From Zygaena filipendulae (Eukaryota > Arthropoda > Insecta > Lepidoptera > Zygaenidae): a stretch of 64,000 nucleotides of DNA. Below, piece by piece: positions 1-11,158 of this stretch. The position numbers and the translations under genes are program-made. Within the stretch, counting starts at the first letter, position 1; each line of letters begins with the position of its first letter. The notes beneath the pieces are model-generated. The model was not told where the DNA came from, made no database searches, and was given only the letters and a program-made list of their open reading frames with translations. Where the stretch lies: contig OU015665.1 of assembly GCA_907165275.2 (NCBI GenBank), forward strand, positions 5,518,001 through 5,582,000. Reading direction: 5' to 3'.

Positions 1-217
1 ACTAGTGCAGTTTGTATGGCGGCTTGTAGCGGTAAGTGACGTCACGAGCCCCCACCCTAATCTTTAATGCGCTTTATCTCTGTGTATTTTCATTTATTTG
101 AACAATAAAAAAATACGTGTCTAATGATTTTTAATTTTCTAAAAGACGGACTAATTAAAATTTTGATTTTCAAAAGTTGTCAACATCCCTATTCCTGGAA
201 AAAGTACTCATGTCCTT
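1..217. mobile_element. CRE-bearing MITE, partial copy (right half)
   Basis: Matches the right half of the element at 931-1264: TTTGTATGGCGG, the palindromic TGACGTCA at 37-44, GACGGACT, and the terminal CAACATCCCTATT. The left half is missing or outside the window. Confidence 0.6.
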
Positions 218-270
218 CTTTGTGCCCCTGACGGCCCTGAAAGTAGTTTACGGTGATTAGCTGTTCTCCG

Positions 271-413
271 CATTAATTCCGGAGTTCCCACGGGAATTCC
301 AGGATAAAAACTATCCTATTTTTTAAGTTGGACCATATTATAAATGGTTACAAAATTTTATCAAAATCCGTTCAGTAGTTTCGGAGTCCATCGCGGACAA
401 ACAACGTGACACG
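271..413 (-). mobile_element. Degenerate Helitron-like short repeat
   Basis: Shares CGGAGTTCCC, GGGAATTCCAGGATAAAAA and ATCCGTTCAGTAGTTTCGG with the complete copies at 3815 and 50783, in the same (-) orientation, but both ends are eroded. Confidence 0.5.
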
Positions 414-639
414 TGATTTATATATATTTGATATTATATAAGATTATGTCACGTGGTTAGTTTAACAAAACGTCGTAAGTCGAAATTTTGATATACGAAA
501 TATAAAATATGATGGTAGACTAGAGTAACTAAAGTAATTTTTCACTTAACTATATAACTCACAAAGCATGCTTTTGACATTTTTAATATATAAACTTATA
601 AAAAAAAAATCTATTTTCCTTGATTAAGACATGGACCGA

Positions 640-741
640 TTTGGGCGGCACTTTCCTAATTTCAAATTACTACTACTACTACTTTTGAGTTCCTGCGGGA
701 ATTCCGAAACTCACGCGGGTGAAACCGCGGGGCACAGCTAG
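640..741 (+). mobile_element. Helitron-like repeat, 3' part
   Basis: Ends with the family terminus: hairpin GCGGGTGAAACCGC, spacer GGGCACAG and CTAG, followed by T. Only about 80-100 bases of the 3' end remain. Confidence 0.55.
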
Positions 742-930
742 TGTTGCATAGTTATAATTATACATACCAGTAAGCAAGTGTTAGTGTGGCTACTGGCTAT
801 GGATAAATAAAATAAACCATTAGTCACACCAGTGCAAGTGTAGCAATTTGGTGTGACTACGGATCGGTTGGGAGTAAAAACTAGTAAATAATTCACTCCA
901 TGAAAAAGGTGTGTTGAATTTAGAACGTAA

Positions 931-1264
931 CGAATGGGCATGTTGACTATTTTTTATTTTTTAGTCCGTCTTGTAGATCATTAAAAAATATTGGACACGT
1001 ATTTTTTCTTTTTTTACGTAATCAAAAAATAACGGCGATATATTGAGTTGAAATTTCGCGTGACGTCTCTATTCTGACAGTTTGTATGGCGGTTTTTGCG
1101 GTTAGTGACGTCACGACCCCCTCACCCTAAACTTTAATGTGCTTTATCTCTGTATATTTTAATTTATTTGAAAAAGCAAAAAATACGTGTCTATTGTTTT
1201 TTTATTTTCTGACGGACTTATTAGAATTTTGATTTTTAAAAGTATAGTCAACATCCCTATTCGT
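931..1264. mobile_element. CRE-bearing MITE, complete copy
   Basis: About 334 bases with imperfect terminal inverted repeats: CGAATGGGCATGTTGACTA at the left and the inverse ending GTCAACATCCCTATTCG at the right. Subterminal inverted AGTCCGTC / GACGGACT and inverted A/T-rich arms follow. It carries TGACGTCA at 1106-1113. No coding capacity. Superfamily not assigned. Confidence 0.65.
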
Positions 1265-2210
1265 ACGAATTACATCTCACATTTTTTTAGTGCGACAACC
1301 ACACGGAGAGCAAAGTACCTTCCTAGGTTACGCTCAGAATTTTCTTTGATGTTTCAGTATCTTCGTCTCCTATCTTTAATTCTAAGTAGTATAGTGTAAT
1401 AACAGATATAAGAACCTAACCCTTGTCATAGATTATTATTATACATAAGTACGTAGGTAACACTGCAATGTGTAGAGACTAGAGTAGGTACCTAGAGACT
1501 TCGGATGAAATCATAGGGTCAAGTCTTACAGCATAAAAATAGAATTGACAGTTAAAATTATACCCTTGAACAAAAATAAGCACTGTCGTAGCAAAAATTA
1601 AACAATAAAGATTTGTAGGGCAATAACTATGTAACTTTTGTTTCTATCATTTTTCGATTTCAATCGGTTTCATAATTACTTCATCATATTTAGACTGCTT
1701 CAACTTTTGAAGTAAGTTTATTTTGGTTGATTGCCACACGGTGAAATTTTCGTATTGAAATTTACTGTGGAGGTTTTTTCGAGTCCGTCTTTATAGCTCT
1801 ATTTAGAATTTCACCATGGAAATTTCAGGCATTGGCATAGTAAAGTTCTAACTAGTGCTAAGAAAGTCGGGCTCTAAAAAGGGTCCATAGTAAATTTAAA
1901 TAGGTATGAAAATTTCACCGTGTAGATATGGGTGTGTGATTGCAACCGAAAAATTATAGAAACAAAAGTTACATAAATGTAATAATAGCCGCTTAGGGCT
2001 CTCTGTAGGTAAGTATAGTAGGTATTATTAAAACATTTTAACATTATTTTGACGTAAAGAACCCTATCAAAGATGAATGTTTAAAAAATGTTGTATTCAA
2101 ATACGTACTACACGCTCGCAACAGCTAACAATCCAAAAGTTTGCCAATCACCAAACGTTGCAAGCGTTTGTAGTCGTTACCTTAAATTGTTTTTAAACTC
2201 GTGGAAGTTT

Positions 2211-2420
2211 AGGCCTACCGGGGTGGCGCGCAGGCCTTCGTGGGAAGGATTCGCTGGCTAGCGCGCCGCTCCGGCGCGGTGACCGCGCTCGCACAAAGGC
2301 CACGGCATCGGCAGTCGCAGAAATACAAGCGCGCGCGCAGCCCGCCGCGAAAACCGCGGCCCGAGTAGATATTGCATGCGAACCTACCATAGCACCTGTG
2401 CGCTCGGCTCGCACGGTTAG
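2211..2420. other. CpG-rich island, open in frames on both strands
   Basis: About 200 bases with strong GC and CpG enrichment, beginning abruptly near 2211. Ala/Arg-rich frames are open on both strands, which is a composition effect; no domain is recognised. It could be a promoter (for example for the missing 5' exon of the + strand transporter) or a piece of a mobile element. Confidence 0.25.
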
Positions 2421-3814
2421 TTTGTGAGAGTGCAATCGAATAACATTGAACAAAATGTTTCTTCATTTCAAAGTATTCGGTAAGAATAAATAATATCAAC
2501 TGAATATTTCATCGTATTAAGTTTACTAAAACAAGTTACCTTCGCCTTTAATCAAGTCGCATCACTAGTCAATCTCGAAGATAAATTAGTATGAAAAAAA
2601 TTTAAATGCAAATAGTTGGCACTTGGCAGTGTCACTCAAACTGTTGGGAATCTACGGGCAGCGTTGCGCGAAGTTTGTAGAACTTTTGCTTTTGCTGCTT
2701 GGTTTCAATATAATGTACCTACCTACTTACCTAATCAAAGATAGAAAAAAGATAATTTACCATTTTCGTATGAAATTAATTAATTATGAAAATAATTTCA
2801 AGGTACAAAATATGAGATACATAGTCACTCAGGTATAGGTACATACCGGTATAGGTTTAAATATAATACCTAATAATAAAAAATATATACTTACTATGAT
2901 AAAAAGCGAAAAATAACAAAATAGGTAGGTACCTACCTACCGGTTTAATCTAAATGACAAAATTGCACGTAATATTCTTTACTGACTACATTCAACTGAT
3001 CGATTTGAAATTTAAATTTGAAATATCCAAATCGCTACATCTAATATTTAAAGAGTTCCCTTGATTTCTCCAAGATCATATCATCATATCCTGACTTGAT
3101 GACAATGGGACCACCTTGGAAGTATACCCTTTCCAACAAAAAATAATTTTCCAAATCAGTCCAATCTTAATCCATTCGATTAGGCAGGTACCTACTAGCC
3201 TCTACTAAGGAACCAAACATGCAACCATAATGGCAATCATCGTAATTGAAAGTTGAAACATCACTGGTGTAACGGTTGAAGAAAACATCGAATAATGCAC
3301 ATGTCGGTATTACCTAGAAGCATTTCGAAAATGTCAGTCCACCAATCCATCCCCTAGCAATTCGGTAGGCCTGTGTATAGCAGTGGCAGGAGTATCTTAC
3401 CTAGTAACTACCTATGTTGAAAACAAAAACAATAGTTATTTTCGATTCCTGGAAAACATTTAAGTGTACACATTTATTTTGTACTGAACAGTTGTTCAAA
3501 CAATAGCAAAACTTAGGAAAATTTACGTTTTTGTGTACCTACCTAGGTACTTATTTAACTTTCTACTATTTAATTTTTTTGCTGTTAGTTTTAGTCAAGT
3601 TTTAAATTATTACAATTTCAAGACTTACTTAGCTAATTCCCAATACTTAGCTAATACCCACTTACTTAGCTAATTCATGTTTCATATAATACTTAAGCAA
3701 GTTTGTAGGTGTTTAGGTAGTTAAAACAAAACTAGATACCCATCATATTATCTAGATCATAGTCGATAACATTAAAACCAATAGTTTGTTAAAACCAACT
3801 GAATTATTTATTTA
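2421..3814. other. No gene seen
   Basis: AT-rich. It contains the 18-base palindrome TAGGTAGGTACCTACCTA near 2923 and many partial copies of the same motif, but no credible exon or transposon end. Confidence 0.5.
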
Positions 3815-4013
3815 CTAGCTGTGCCCCGCGGTTTCACCCGCGGTAATTTCGAAGTTCCCGCGGGAATTCCGGGATAAAAAGTGCCCTATGTCCTTCTCTG
3901 TACCCCTGACAACGTGCATGCCAAATTTCATCCAAATCCGTTCAGCCGTTTTTGCGTGATTGAGTAACAAACATCCAAACATCCACACTTTCACATTTAT
4001 AATATTAGTAGGA
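3815..4013 (-). mobile_element. Complete non-autonomous Helitron-like element (199 bp)
   Basis: Read on the - strand it begins TCCTACTAATATTATAAATG and ends with the stem GCGGGTGAAACCGC, eight bases, then CTAG. It sits between A and T without a target duplication. TC start, subterminal hairpin, CTRR end and A/T insertion are the Helitron hallmarks. No coding capacity. Confidence 0.75.
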
Positions 4014-4822
4014 TTACCCAAGTGCACACGATATTATATTTTCATGTAGGTACGTACATAGTATATTATATACCTACCTAACCTATATCACAGTACCTTT
4101 TACAGCTTAGGTACACCATAAATAAAATATCTAATCTAATCTTTTAATTAGTTTTTATTCTCTCCGTGGGTGCTTCTGTTTAATTAGTTATTTTGTATAC
4201 AATAAAATCTTGTTCCCTTCCTCATTCATCTAAATGACTTTTGCACACATTTTAAAAAACGTACATAGATTTATTTAGGAACGAATTATAAGACTTTTGT
4301 TACTGTATCAAAACTAAGTACCTACCTAGAAACTTATTAAATGGTAGCCTGCAATATTAGACTATCTAGCTACAATACGTACCTAGATAAGATTCCTCGA
4401 TGCCATAAAGCATTCATCGCTGTGTTCATTGTCCGTATCATCTTAAATATTATTAGGGAAAAAATCTAATATTTAGGTACCTGTCTCTGTCGACCTCATC
4501 ACTTACGTGTTATGCGCGGTCCCTCCAGGCTGTGAATTTGGTGTACTCAAAACTTCGCCTAAATAAAATAACTCAGAGCAACACCAAAAGCTACTTTATC
4601 ACTGTCTAATCCGACACGGATTGTTGCTGTAATATACAGCAATTCTGCCTTTATTCGTTGACTAGCTATGTTCCGTGGTTTGCCCGCGTGAAACGCTTTT
4701 ATAAGTAGGTACATACCTATAAGGAACAACCTTTTTCCCGATATTGTTTAAGATTTATTTAAGATATTTATAAATATCTAAATAAATAAATAAATCGGAC
4801 TTTTTCGACAAATAGCGAACTT

Positions 4823-4876
4823 AATGCCTTGCGGCATTCTCTGACAGTTAACCAACTGAGAATGCCGCAAGACATT
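4823..4876. repeat. Short near-perfect hairpin
   Basis: Arms AATGCCTTGCGGCATTCTC (4823-4841) and GAGAATGCCGCAAGACATT (4858-4876) pair with one mismatch. The 16-base centre contains a further small stem (CAGTT/AACTG). Just before it are two copies of AAATAAAT-type A/T repeats. Confidence 0.6.
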
Positions 4877-5471
4877 GGGTTAGCAGAGAGATATAAGGGA
4901 CGGGATGTAAGATGAAATAAAACTTATATGTTGCTCCAACTGCTCCAAGCTAAGCTTAATTCACCTGTAAAAACCGCATGCTAATCTGTTCCGTAGTTTC
5001 GGAGATTAGCGTGAACAGACACGCGGAATAAAAGTTGGTACCTACTTGTGTAGGTAGGTATGCAAAGTTTAATGATGATCGGTCCAGTCGTTCACGCGTG
5101 ATGCCATGGCCCGTGGGCCGTGACCAAGGGAGATAGGGATTCATTTTTATACGAATAGTTAAAAGATACAGATGTAGCAAAAGTAGGTAGTAGGTAGGTG
5201 GTCGGGTTAGTCCTTAACAAAAACGTAGAATCACAACTAAATGCCGAGTTCCGTCATAGTTTTATGATTCTAGAATCAATTAGGTAGGTATACCTAGTAC
5301 CTACATACTTTTATATTTATGTACCGAAAGTCTTGGGTTAAAATTCATAGCAATCTATATGTATAGGTAAAAACTCTAAAACCAACATTTTCCTGCGATT
5401 CCACTTTTGTGTAAGTATATTTTTTAAAACTTATCACAGCATAGTCAACATGCGTTTACTTGATCTCAAAC

Positions 5472-5664
5472 TCGTACACAAGGCAAATCTCCGATACCCC
5501 ACAATTTTGGTCTCTAAGCGACTACCTACCATTTATTTTTATACAAACATAGAGGCGGCGACGCGACGCGTGCCTGTGTACGAACCTCTATGAATTTGTA
5601 TTGCGGTAGTCGCTCAGAGACCAAAATCGTGGGGTATCCTAGATTTTCTTAGCATTGTGTACGA
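5472..5664. mobile_element. Foldback MITE (193 bp)
   Basis: Left arm 5472-5528 and right arm 5605-5664 are inverted copies, sharing TCGTACACA at the tips and ATACCCCAC, TTTTGGTCTCT and GCGACTACC inward. The centre is CpG-rich (GGCGGCGACGCGACGCG). No clear target duplication seen. Confidence 0.6.
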
Positions 5665-6802
5665 AGGGCCTAAGCTATAACTATAGACAGTAATAGACGA
5701 TAGTAGATATCATTCATTTCATTCAAACGGATCAAAATTAAAGGAAAAATCTAAGTTAAGCAAAACTTGATTAAAAGAAGGACTACCTTAGTAGTTATTT
5801 CGTTTTCCTCATCGCGTGACACTGAATCGACGGCACGGGTAGGAGTACTTATGCACGCTAAGTCGATCTCGCATCTCGCATCTCGCCAAACTGGTTAGGT
5901 ACCTATTTATTTTTGCTACAATGAATAAGCCCAAGCGTGATTATAAAAAGTGTTGACCGGTCGCGCGGCAAGGCGCCGAGCGAGACCTAAATGTTTTCTT
6001 ATACGTCTGTGGACCTAACTGTCATGGAGACGCAATGCGCAAGAGTATCGGTGACGGCCAAGCGACGACTAGCTGTACAAGTGTACATTCCAGGAGTTTG
6101 ATGGCTTTTAAAGGCACTTTCACCGCTACGTAAGAAGAAAACCATCTAGAAGTCCATCTCAACCTAGTTTAGAAGTTAAAACTAAATAGGTACCTAATCG
6201 ATAATATGTGGGCGTCTAAGCAAAAAGTACCAGTTCTCGGCATTTATAGTTTCCGAGATATCTGTAAAGTTGGGTGAAAAAATTGCGTCCGCGATTTTAA
6301 TTACTGATTAAAATATTTTTCATTACTCATGCTCGGAAAGTAGGTCTGAAGTTGCCTGAGAAGCGGGTTGAAAGTAGCCCTTTTCAGCCCTAGGGAGAAT
6401 CGCTTTCAACTGACAACTGTCAAATTATTAAAAAAAAACTAGGTCTATTTTCACATTTCTATTGAACCATGTTTCAACTTTCTATACAGCCAGCGCGATG
6501 TAAAATTGAAATAACGTAAAGTTTAAGTAGGTATTAATTAAAATAAAATTCACTCACTTTTTCTTAAGCTAATTCCTATTTATATTTTTTTATTTTCTTT
6601 AATTAATACTTAATAATTAAAGAAAATATTTTTTTTAGGTCGCCACAATGTAAATAAAAAATACTGGCTGAATAGCTAGCCGGCCAAAGAAAAAGAAATA
6701 GGTGGGAAAGTGTCAAGCGACTATCCGATCTTCACTCATTTTTTCTTTAGCTAATTCCTATTTTTATTTTGACTTTCCTTGCATTCGTAATGAAAAGCAC
6801 AG

Positions 6803-6920
6803 TGTTACCCTCGGGAGAAAGTAACTTATTTAGTGCCTCGAACTATTGGCGCCCTCGCTACGCTCGGGCGCCAAACACCGTCTCGGCACTAAATGAGTTA
6901 CTTTCACCCCTTGGATAACA
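6803..6920. mobile_element. Foldback MITE with CpG-rich apex
   Basis: Inverted arms TGTTACCC...GTAACTTATTTAGTGCC (left) and GGCACTAAATGAGTTAC...GGATAACA (right). The apex is a second palindrome, TTGGCGCCC...GGGCGCCAA, around CTCGCTACG. Confidence 0.6.
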
Positions 6921-6997
6921 ATGTACTATTAAATGTCTGATAAAAAAAGCCAATTCGTATAAGTACCTACTTTTAATTTTATTCATTTTGTTTGAAT

Positions 6998-7354
6998 CAG
7001 GGATGTATGCGGATTTTTGAAGGCTCACATCCGCGGATGTGGATGCTTAAGATCTTATATAAATATAGTACATATTATATGAATAAAGAATTAAAACAAT
7101 GAAAAAGTAATTATTAACATTTTTATTACTGAAAATTAGTTTTAAGAATATTGCTCCTATTTTTTTAACTTCTGCACTTACTAATTTTGATTCGCCAGCC
7201 CCGCCCAATTTCTTTCTTGTCGCAACTTGTACCTATTACATCCGCATGCGCATGAACATCCGCAATGATTATTGCGGATGCGGATGCAGATACAGATGTC
7301 TAAATCTAGGCGGAATCTCCGCATTTGCGGATGCGGATATTCGCAACATCCCTG
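6998..7354. mobile_element. hAT-type MITE with perfect 8-bp target duplication
   Basis: Terminal inverted repeats start CAGGGATGT...GCGGAT and end ATTCGCAACATCCCTG. The 8-bp direct repeat GTTTGAAT flanks both sides (6990-6997 and 7355-7362). CAGGG-type ends with 8-bp duplications are characteristic of hAT transposons. The interior contains many GCGGAT/ATCCGC units and no transposase, so it is non-autonomous. Confidence 0.82.
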
Positions 7355-8777
7355 GTTTGAATGTAATCGTGACAATCTTTTCCTACGTTTTCATTTTATA
7401 TACAGACGACGGTATTAGCTTATTGACTTTAAATAACTGTTGTCATGATCTTTTCAACACAGTGGCAATTTCCCGCTCTTGTAGTTATTGTACTGTACAA
7501 TAGTCAACGAATTAAGTATCTAATTATCTAGCTAGTAGCTAGTATAATCAAATGTTTAATGACAGTTATAGGTATTTACACGGTAAGATGAACTAGAGAT
7601 ACTCTTATTTATGTTACATGGATTTAAACGAAATGAGGATGACTACATATTGTATTACCTACCTGTTAGTAAATCACAGTTACAAAGACAATTACCATTA
7701 TTTTACGTAAAACCAACGTAAAACTAACAAAAAACAACTTGTCAGCGGTCAAATAACTACCTTCGGGTAGGTAGAGCTTATCTAAACTAAAATGACGCGC
7801 CCCAATACTTCAATAGCGGTTTTAGATGTGCAGGATCATGTATCAGATAATATCTATTTAATTGTGTGAGTGCGGCGACAGTATTGCGCACTTGTGATAA
7901 TTAGACAGACCAGATTTCAAATCAAATCAAATCAAATCAAATATACTTTATTGCACGCACACAGTAAGAAAACACATATTACAAAGACACAGTTACATAG
8001 TAGGGACGTACAATTTAGGTGACCTATATTGCTACGAGCAATCTTTTCATAGGCAACCTACGTTAGAGGGAGAGAGGAAGAGAAAGGTAGAGAGTGCGGC
8101 ATTTAGATTACATTCTAAAAACAAATACAAAAACGAATTGGGACTACTTAAACATACAGCAGACGGACATAAACAAATATACAGTGTGAGTCTGGATAAA
8201 GTGTACAAATGAAAATGAGGGATACTATGTTCAATTTTATCGACGAAAAAAATAATAAAAAAATTAAAAAAAATTTTTTGAATTTTTGACGATTTTTTTA
8301 AAATTTTGGTTCGCGTTAGGGTTCCCCTCGTAAACAAAACACTATAACTTTTAAAATAAACGGTAGATTGTCAAGATAAAAACTGAATTATGATCAGAGC
8401 TTATGGGGCGTCTTAATAAAATCAAAATTTTTAATCAAAATTATTTACAATTCAAAATAATGGCGTTTATTTAACAAACAAAAGTATTTTTTTGCACAGT
8501 TTTTTCAGTAATTTTAAAATTGCTTAATAAAATGTGGTATTAACATACATTTTTTAAGGCTTACAATTATTCTACATCATACTAGCTTTCAAATGGTAAA
8601 AATTTTACGTTTATAACTTAATCACAACATTTTTTATGAAGTGTCAAAGAAGGCCTTCAAAGTATGGTATTTAATGAACAAAGGCGCGGTGAATGTTTAG
8701 GGTACATTTTATTGCATTTCAGGTAAAAAAGTTTTGTAACTGCACGTGGGCTTAAGTTTAGGGGTACGGGAAGAGAC

Positions 8778-8987
8778 CAGTGTTGCCGTTTTAGCTACTT
8801 TGTAGCTAGATCTAGCGGATTTTGAACGTATTTAGCTACTTGAATTGATCATGGTTTCATACATTTTAGCTACTTATTATTACTTAATGCTCCATACATT
8901 TAGCTACATTTCAGCACAAAATTACATAAACTGGCAACTTTTACGACAGATTTAGCTACTTTAATACCAACTGAGACGGCAACACTG
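8778..8987. mobile_element. hAT-type MITE inside the Tc3-like element
   Basis: Ends CAGTGTTGCCG and CGGCAACACTG, flanked by the perfect 8-bp repeat GAAGAGAC (8770-8777, 8988-8995). The interior repeats TTTAGCTAC several times. No coding capacity. Confidence 0.85.
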
Positions 8988-9097
8988 GAAGAGACAAACA
9001 AAGACAGTCGCTCCGAATTACTCGCCGCTGCTACACGTTTCGTCATTACTCTCGTTAACCAACTTCTCTAGTTCATTCTCTAGTGTTTTGGAGATAA

Positions 9098-9285
9098 TGC
9101 CGCGTTTAACTGAAGACACGTTTACAAGTGTCTTCAGTTACAAGTTTACAAGATCGCATAATTAATTGTGCACATGATTTAAAAAATGATCGCGAGATGA
9201 TAAGAAGAGCGACACAACAAATCGTTCTTCGCGCTACTATGTGTCTGCCAACAAGAGGTGGACATTTTGAGCATTTAATGCAATA
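9098..9285 (+). pseudogene. Tc3-like transposase remnant
   Basis: A start-like ATG (MPRLTEDTFTSVFSY) stops early; a second frame from about 9181 reads KNDREMIRRATQQIVL... to GGHFEHLMQ and stop. Between them nearly the whole DDE domain is missing. These are the N- and C-terminal stubs of a transposase left by an internal deletion. Confidence 0.55.
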
Positions 9286-11158
9286 ACTAACCAATAAGTA
9301 ACCAATTGATTATTAAAAATAAATAATAAAAGTATTTTGTTTCGCCTCCAAAAAAATATCCACAATAAATGATAAATACCACTTTTGGAGATCCTTTTTT
9401 GACAGCTGATAAAAAATGTTGTGATTAAGTTATAAACGTAAAATTTTTACCATTTGAAAGCTAGTATGATGTAGAATAATTGTAAGCCTTAAAAAATGTA
9501 TGTTAATACCACATTTTATTAAGCAATTTTAAAATTACTGAAAAAACTGTGCAAAAAAATACTTTTGTTTGTTAAATAAACGCCATTATTTTGAATTGTA
9601 AATAATTTTGATTAAAAATTTTGATTTTATTAAGATAAGCTCTGATCATAATTCAGTTTTTATCTTGACAATCTACCGTTTATTTTAAAAGTTATAGTGT
9701 TTTGTTTACGAGGGGAACCCTAACGCGAACCAAAATTTTAAAAAAATCGTCAAAAATTAAAAAAAAAATTTTTAATTTTTTTATTATTTTTTTCGTCGAT
9801 AAAATTGAACATAGTATCCCTCATTTTCATTTGTACACTTTATCCAGACTCACACTGTATATATACACATACAATAAACAACAGCAACAACAAACATGCT
9901 TAAAATGTACTAATACATATACTGTTCACGGAACTTATTGCGCTAACCAGAGTTCAGATAATGTTCTCTCAACAACTCCTTGAAAATCTCTAGCGATCTA
10001 GCAGACCCGATAGGCACCGGTAGGGAATTCCAAAGCCGTGCAGCTCGGACAGTGTAGCAAAAATCATAGAATTTAGAGGAGTGGATAGATAAGGAGAGAC
10101 ATAAGTTTTCAGATGAGCGAAGGGAGAGGCTATGGGAGGAAGAAAGGAACTTGAAACGTTCTTTGAGATAGGAAAGAGTTCTAGGAATAAATAGCACAGA
10201 GTACAGAAGAGAAAGGATATGTAGGTCCCGGCGACGGCGAATAGGAAGCCATTTCAGTTTGGTGCGGTACTCTGTTATGGTCGTATTTCCGCAGCCCAAA
10301 GATGAACCTTATACAGAAATTTTGGAGACGTTCCAGCTTATTATATGTGTCGTATCCATATTTTAACGGTTGTGCGTGTGCGTAAACCCGATGGAGGGGT
10401 GCGTCATTTTAGCTTAGATGATCTCTACATTAATTAGTAGGTATTATTATGTTAATGTTAAGTTAAAAAAAATAGCTCTACCCCGAGTAGAGCCACTGGA
10501 TAGAATTGAAATAGGATGATAATTTATTTTTACCCTTACCATGATAATTCCTTTTTAAGTGTCGATGCGTCACGCTCACGCGCCGCATATGAACCTACCT
10601 ACTAATCTGTCACTTCACTAATTTTACTAGGTCGCGCTAATGATAGGTCAATTTGCATCAACAAGCAAACGTGACGGTGTTTCCGTTAGTCAACTCGTTC
10701 GACTTGTCCACAATATTAATTTGCATTGTCGATTTTGATTAAAGTTACTAAATAATATGTATTAAGTCCCGGAGAAGTATAGAGAGTAATGGTTTGTTCG
10801 TTTTCAAATCTCAATCTTCATTCTTATTTCAGAGAAATTATTTCAGAATAGATATACATACATATAATAAAATTGTAACAGGTCGATGTCTGTACATGGG
10901 AGATAATTAAGAAAAAATAAATTTAGGCGACTCTTTGAGTAATATACAGAGGCCAAAAATACCGTTTTTAGAATTTTTGTCTGCCTGTCTGTCTGTCTGT
11001 ATGTTTGTATTCTTGCTACGTAAAAACTGCTGCAACAGATTTAATGCGGTTTTTTTTATTGTATTGCTACGGGTCTAACTTAGATAGGTACCTACTCATG
11101 TTTCGTTTTTTCGAAATTCCATCTGGAACTCGAGATATTAAAAAAAAAATGCTGGTCA

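Larger units (their letters stand above)
8182..9857 (+). mobile_element. Tc3-like (Tc1/mariner) transposon with ~450-bp inverted ends, internally deleted
   Basis: Ends CAGTGTGAGTCTGGATAAAG and its inverse, each flanked by TA (8180-8181, 9858-9859), the Tc1/mariner target. The inverted arms are very long: 8182-8637 and 9409-9857. C. elegans Tc3 also has such long ends. Between them the + strand keeps the end of a transposase frame: RRATQQIVLR...RGGHFEHLMQ before a stop at about 9285; GGHFEHL is a common C-terminus in this family. An upstream ATG piece (MPRLTEDTF) near 9098 is out of frame. The catalytic core is absent, and the middle carries a hAT MITE. Confidence 0.78.
7918..10405 (-). mobile_element. 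LINE (non-LTR retrotransposon) 3' end, interrupted by a Tc3-like insertion
   Basis: On the - strand, 10405 to 9943 encodes the C-terminal end of a CR1/Jockey-type ORF2: KLERLQNFCIRFIFGLR, then, after a frameshift near 10270, KLKWLPIRRRRDLHILSLLY and RAARLWNSLPVPIGSA, a typical LINE C-terminus. The 3' UTR continues, interrupted at 8182-9857, down to a tail of repeated ATTTG units at about 7918-7940, the simple-repeat tail of such elements. The 5' part is missing, as is usual for LINE copies. Confidence 0.8.

Noticed and set aside
6025..6105. Short ATG frame in a mildly CpG-rich segment near 5.96-6.10 kb, tested as the missing first exon of the transporter
   Set aside because: No donor in it leaves the phase 1 needed to join the exon at 13933.
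7246..7503. Cys/Arg-rich frames at 7181-7375 (-) and 7246-7503 (+)
   Set aside because: They arise from the GCGGAT unit array in the hAT MITE and run into flanking DNA.
8047..8337. Open frame on the - strand, mirrored at 9702-9983 on the + strand
   Set aside because: Both are the same inverted terminal repeat of the Tc3-like element read in opposite directions; no protein is indicated.
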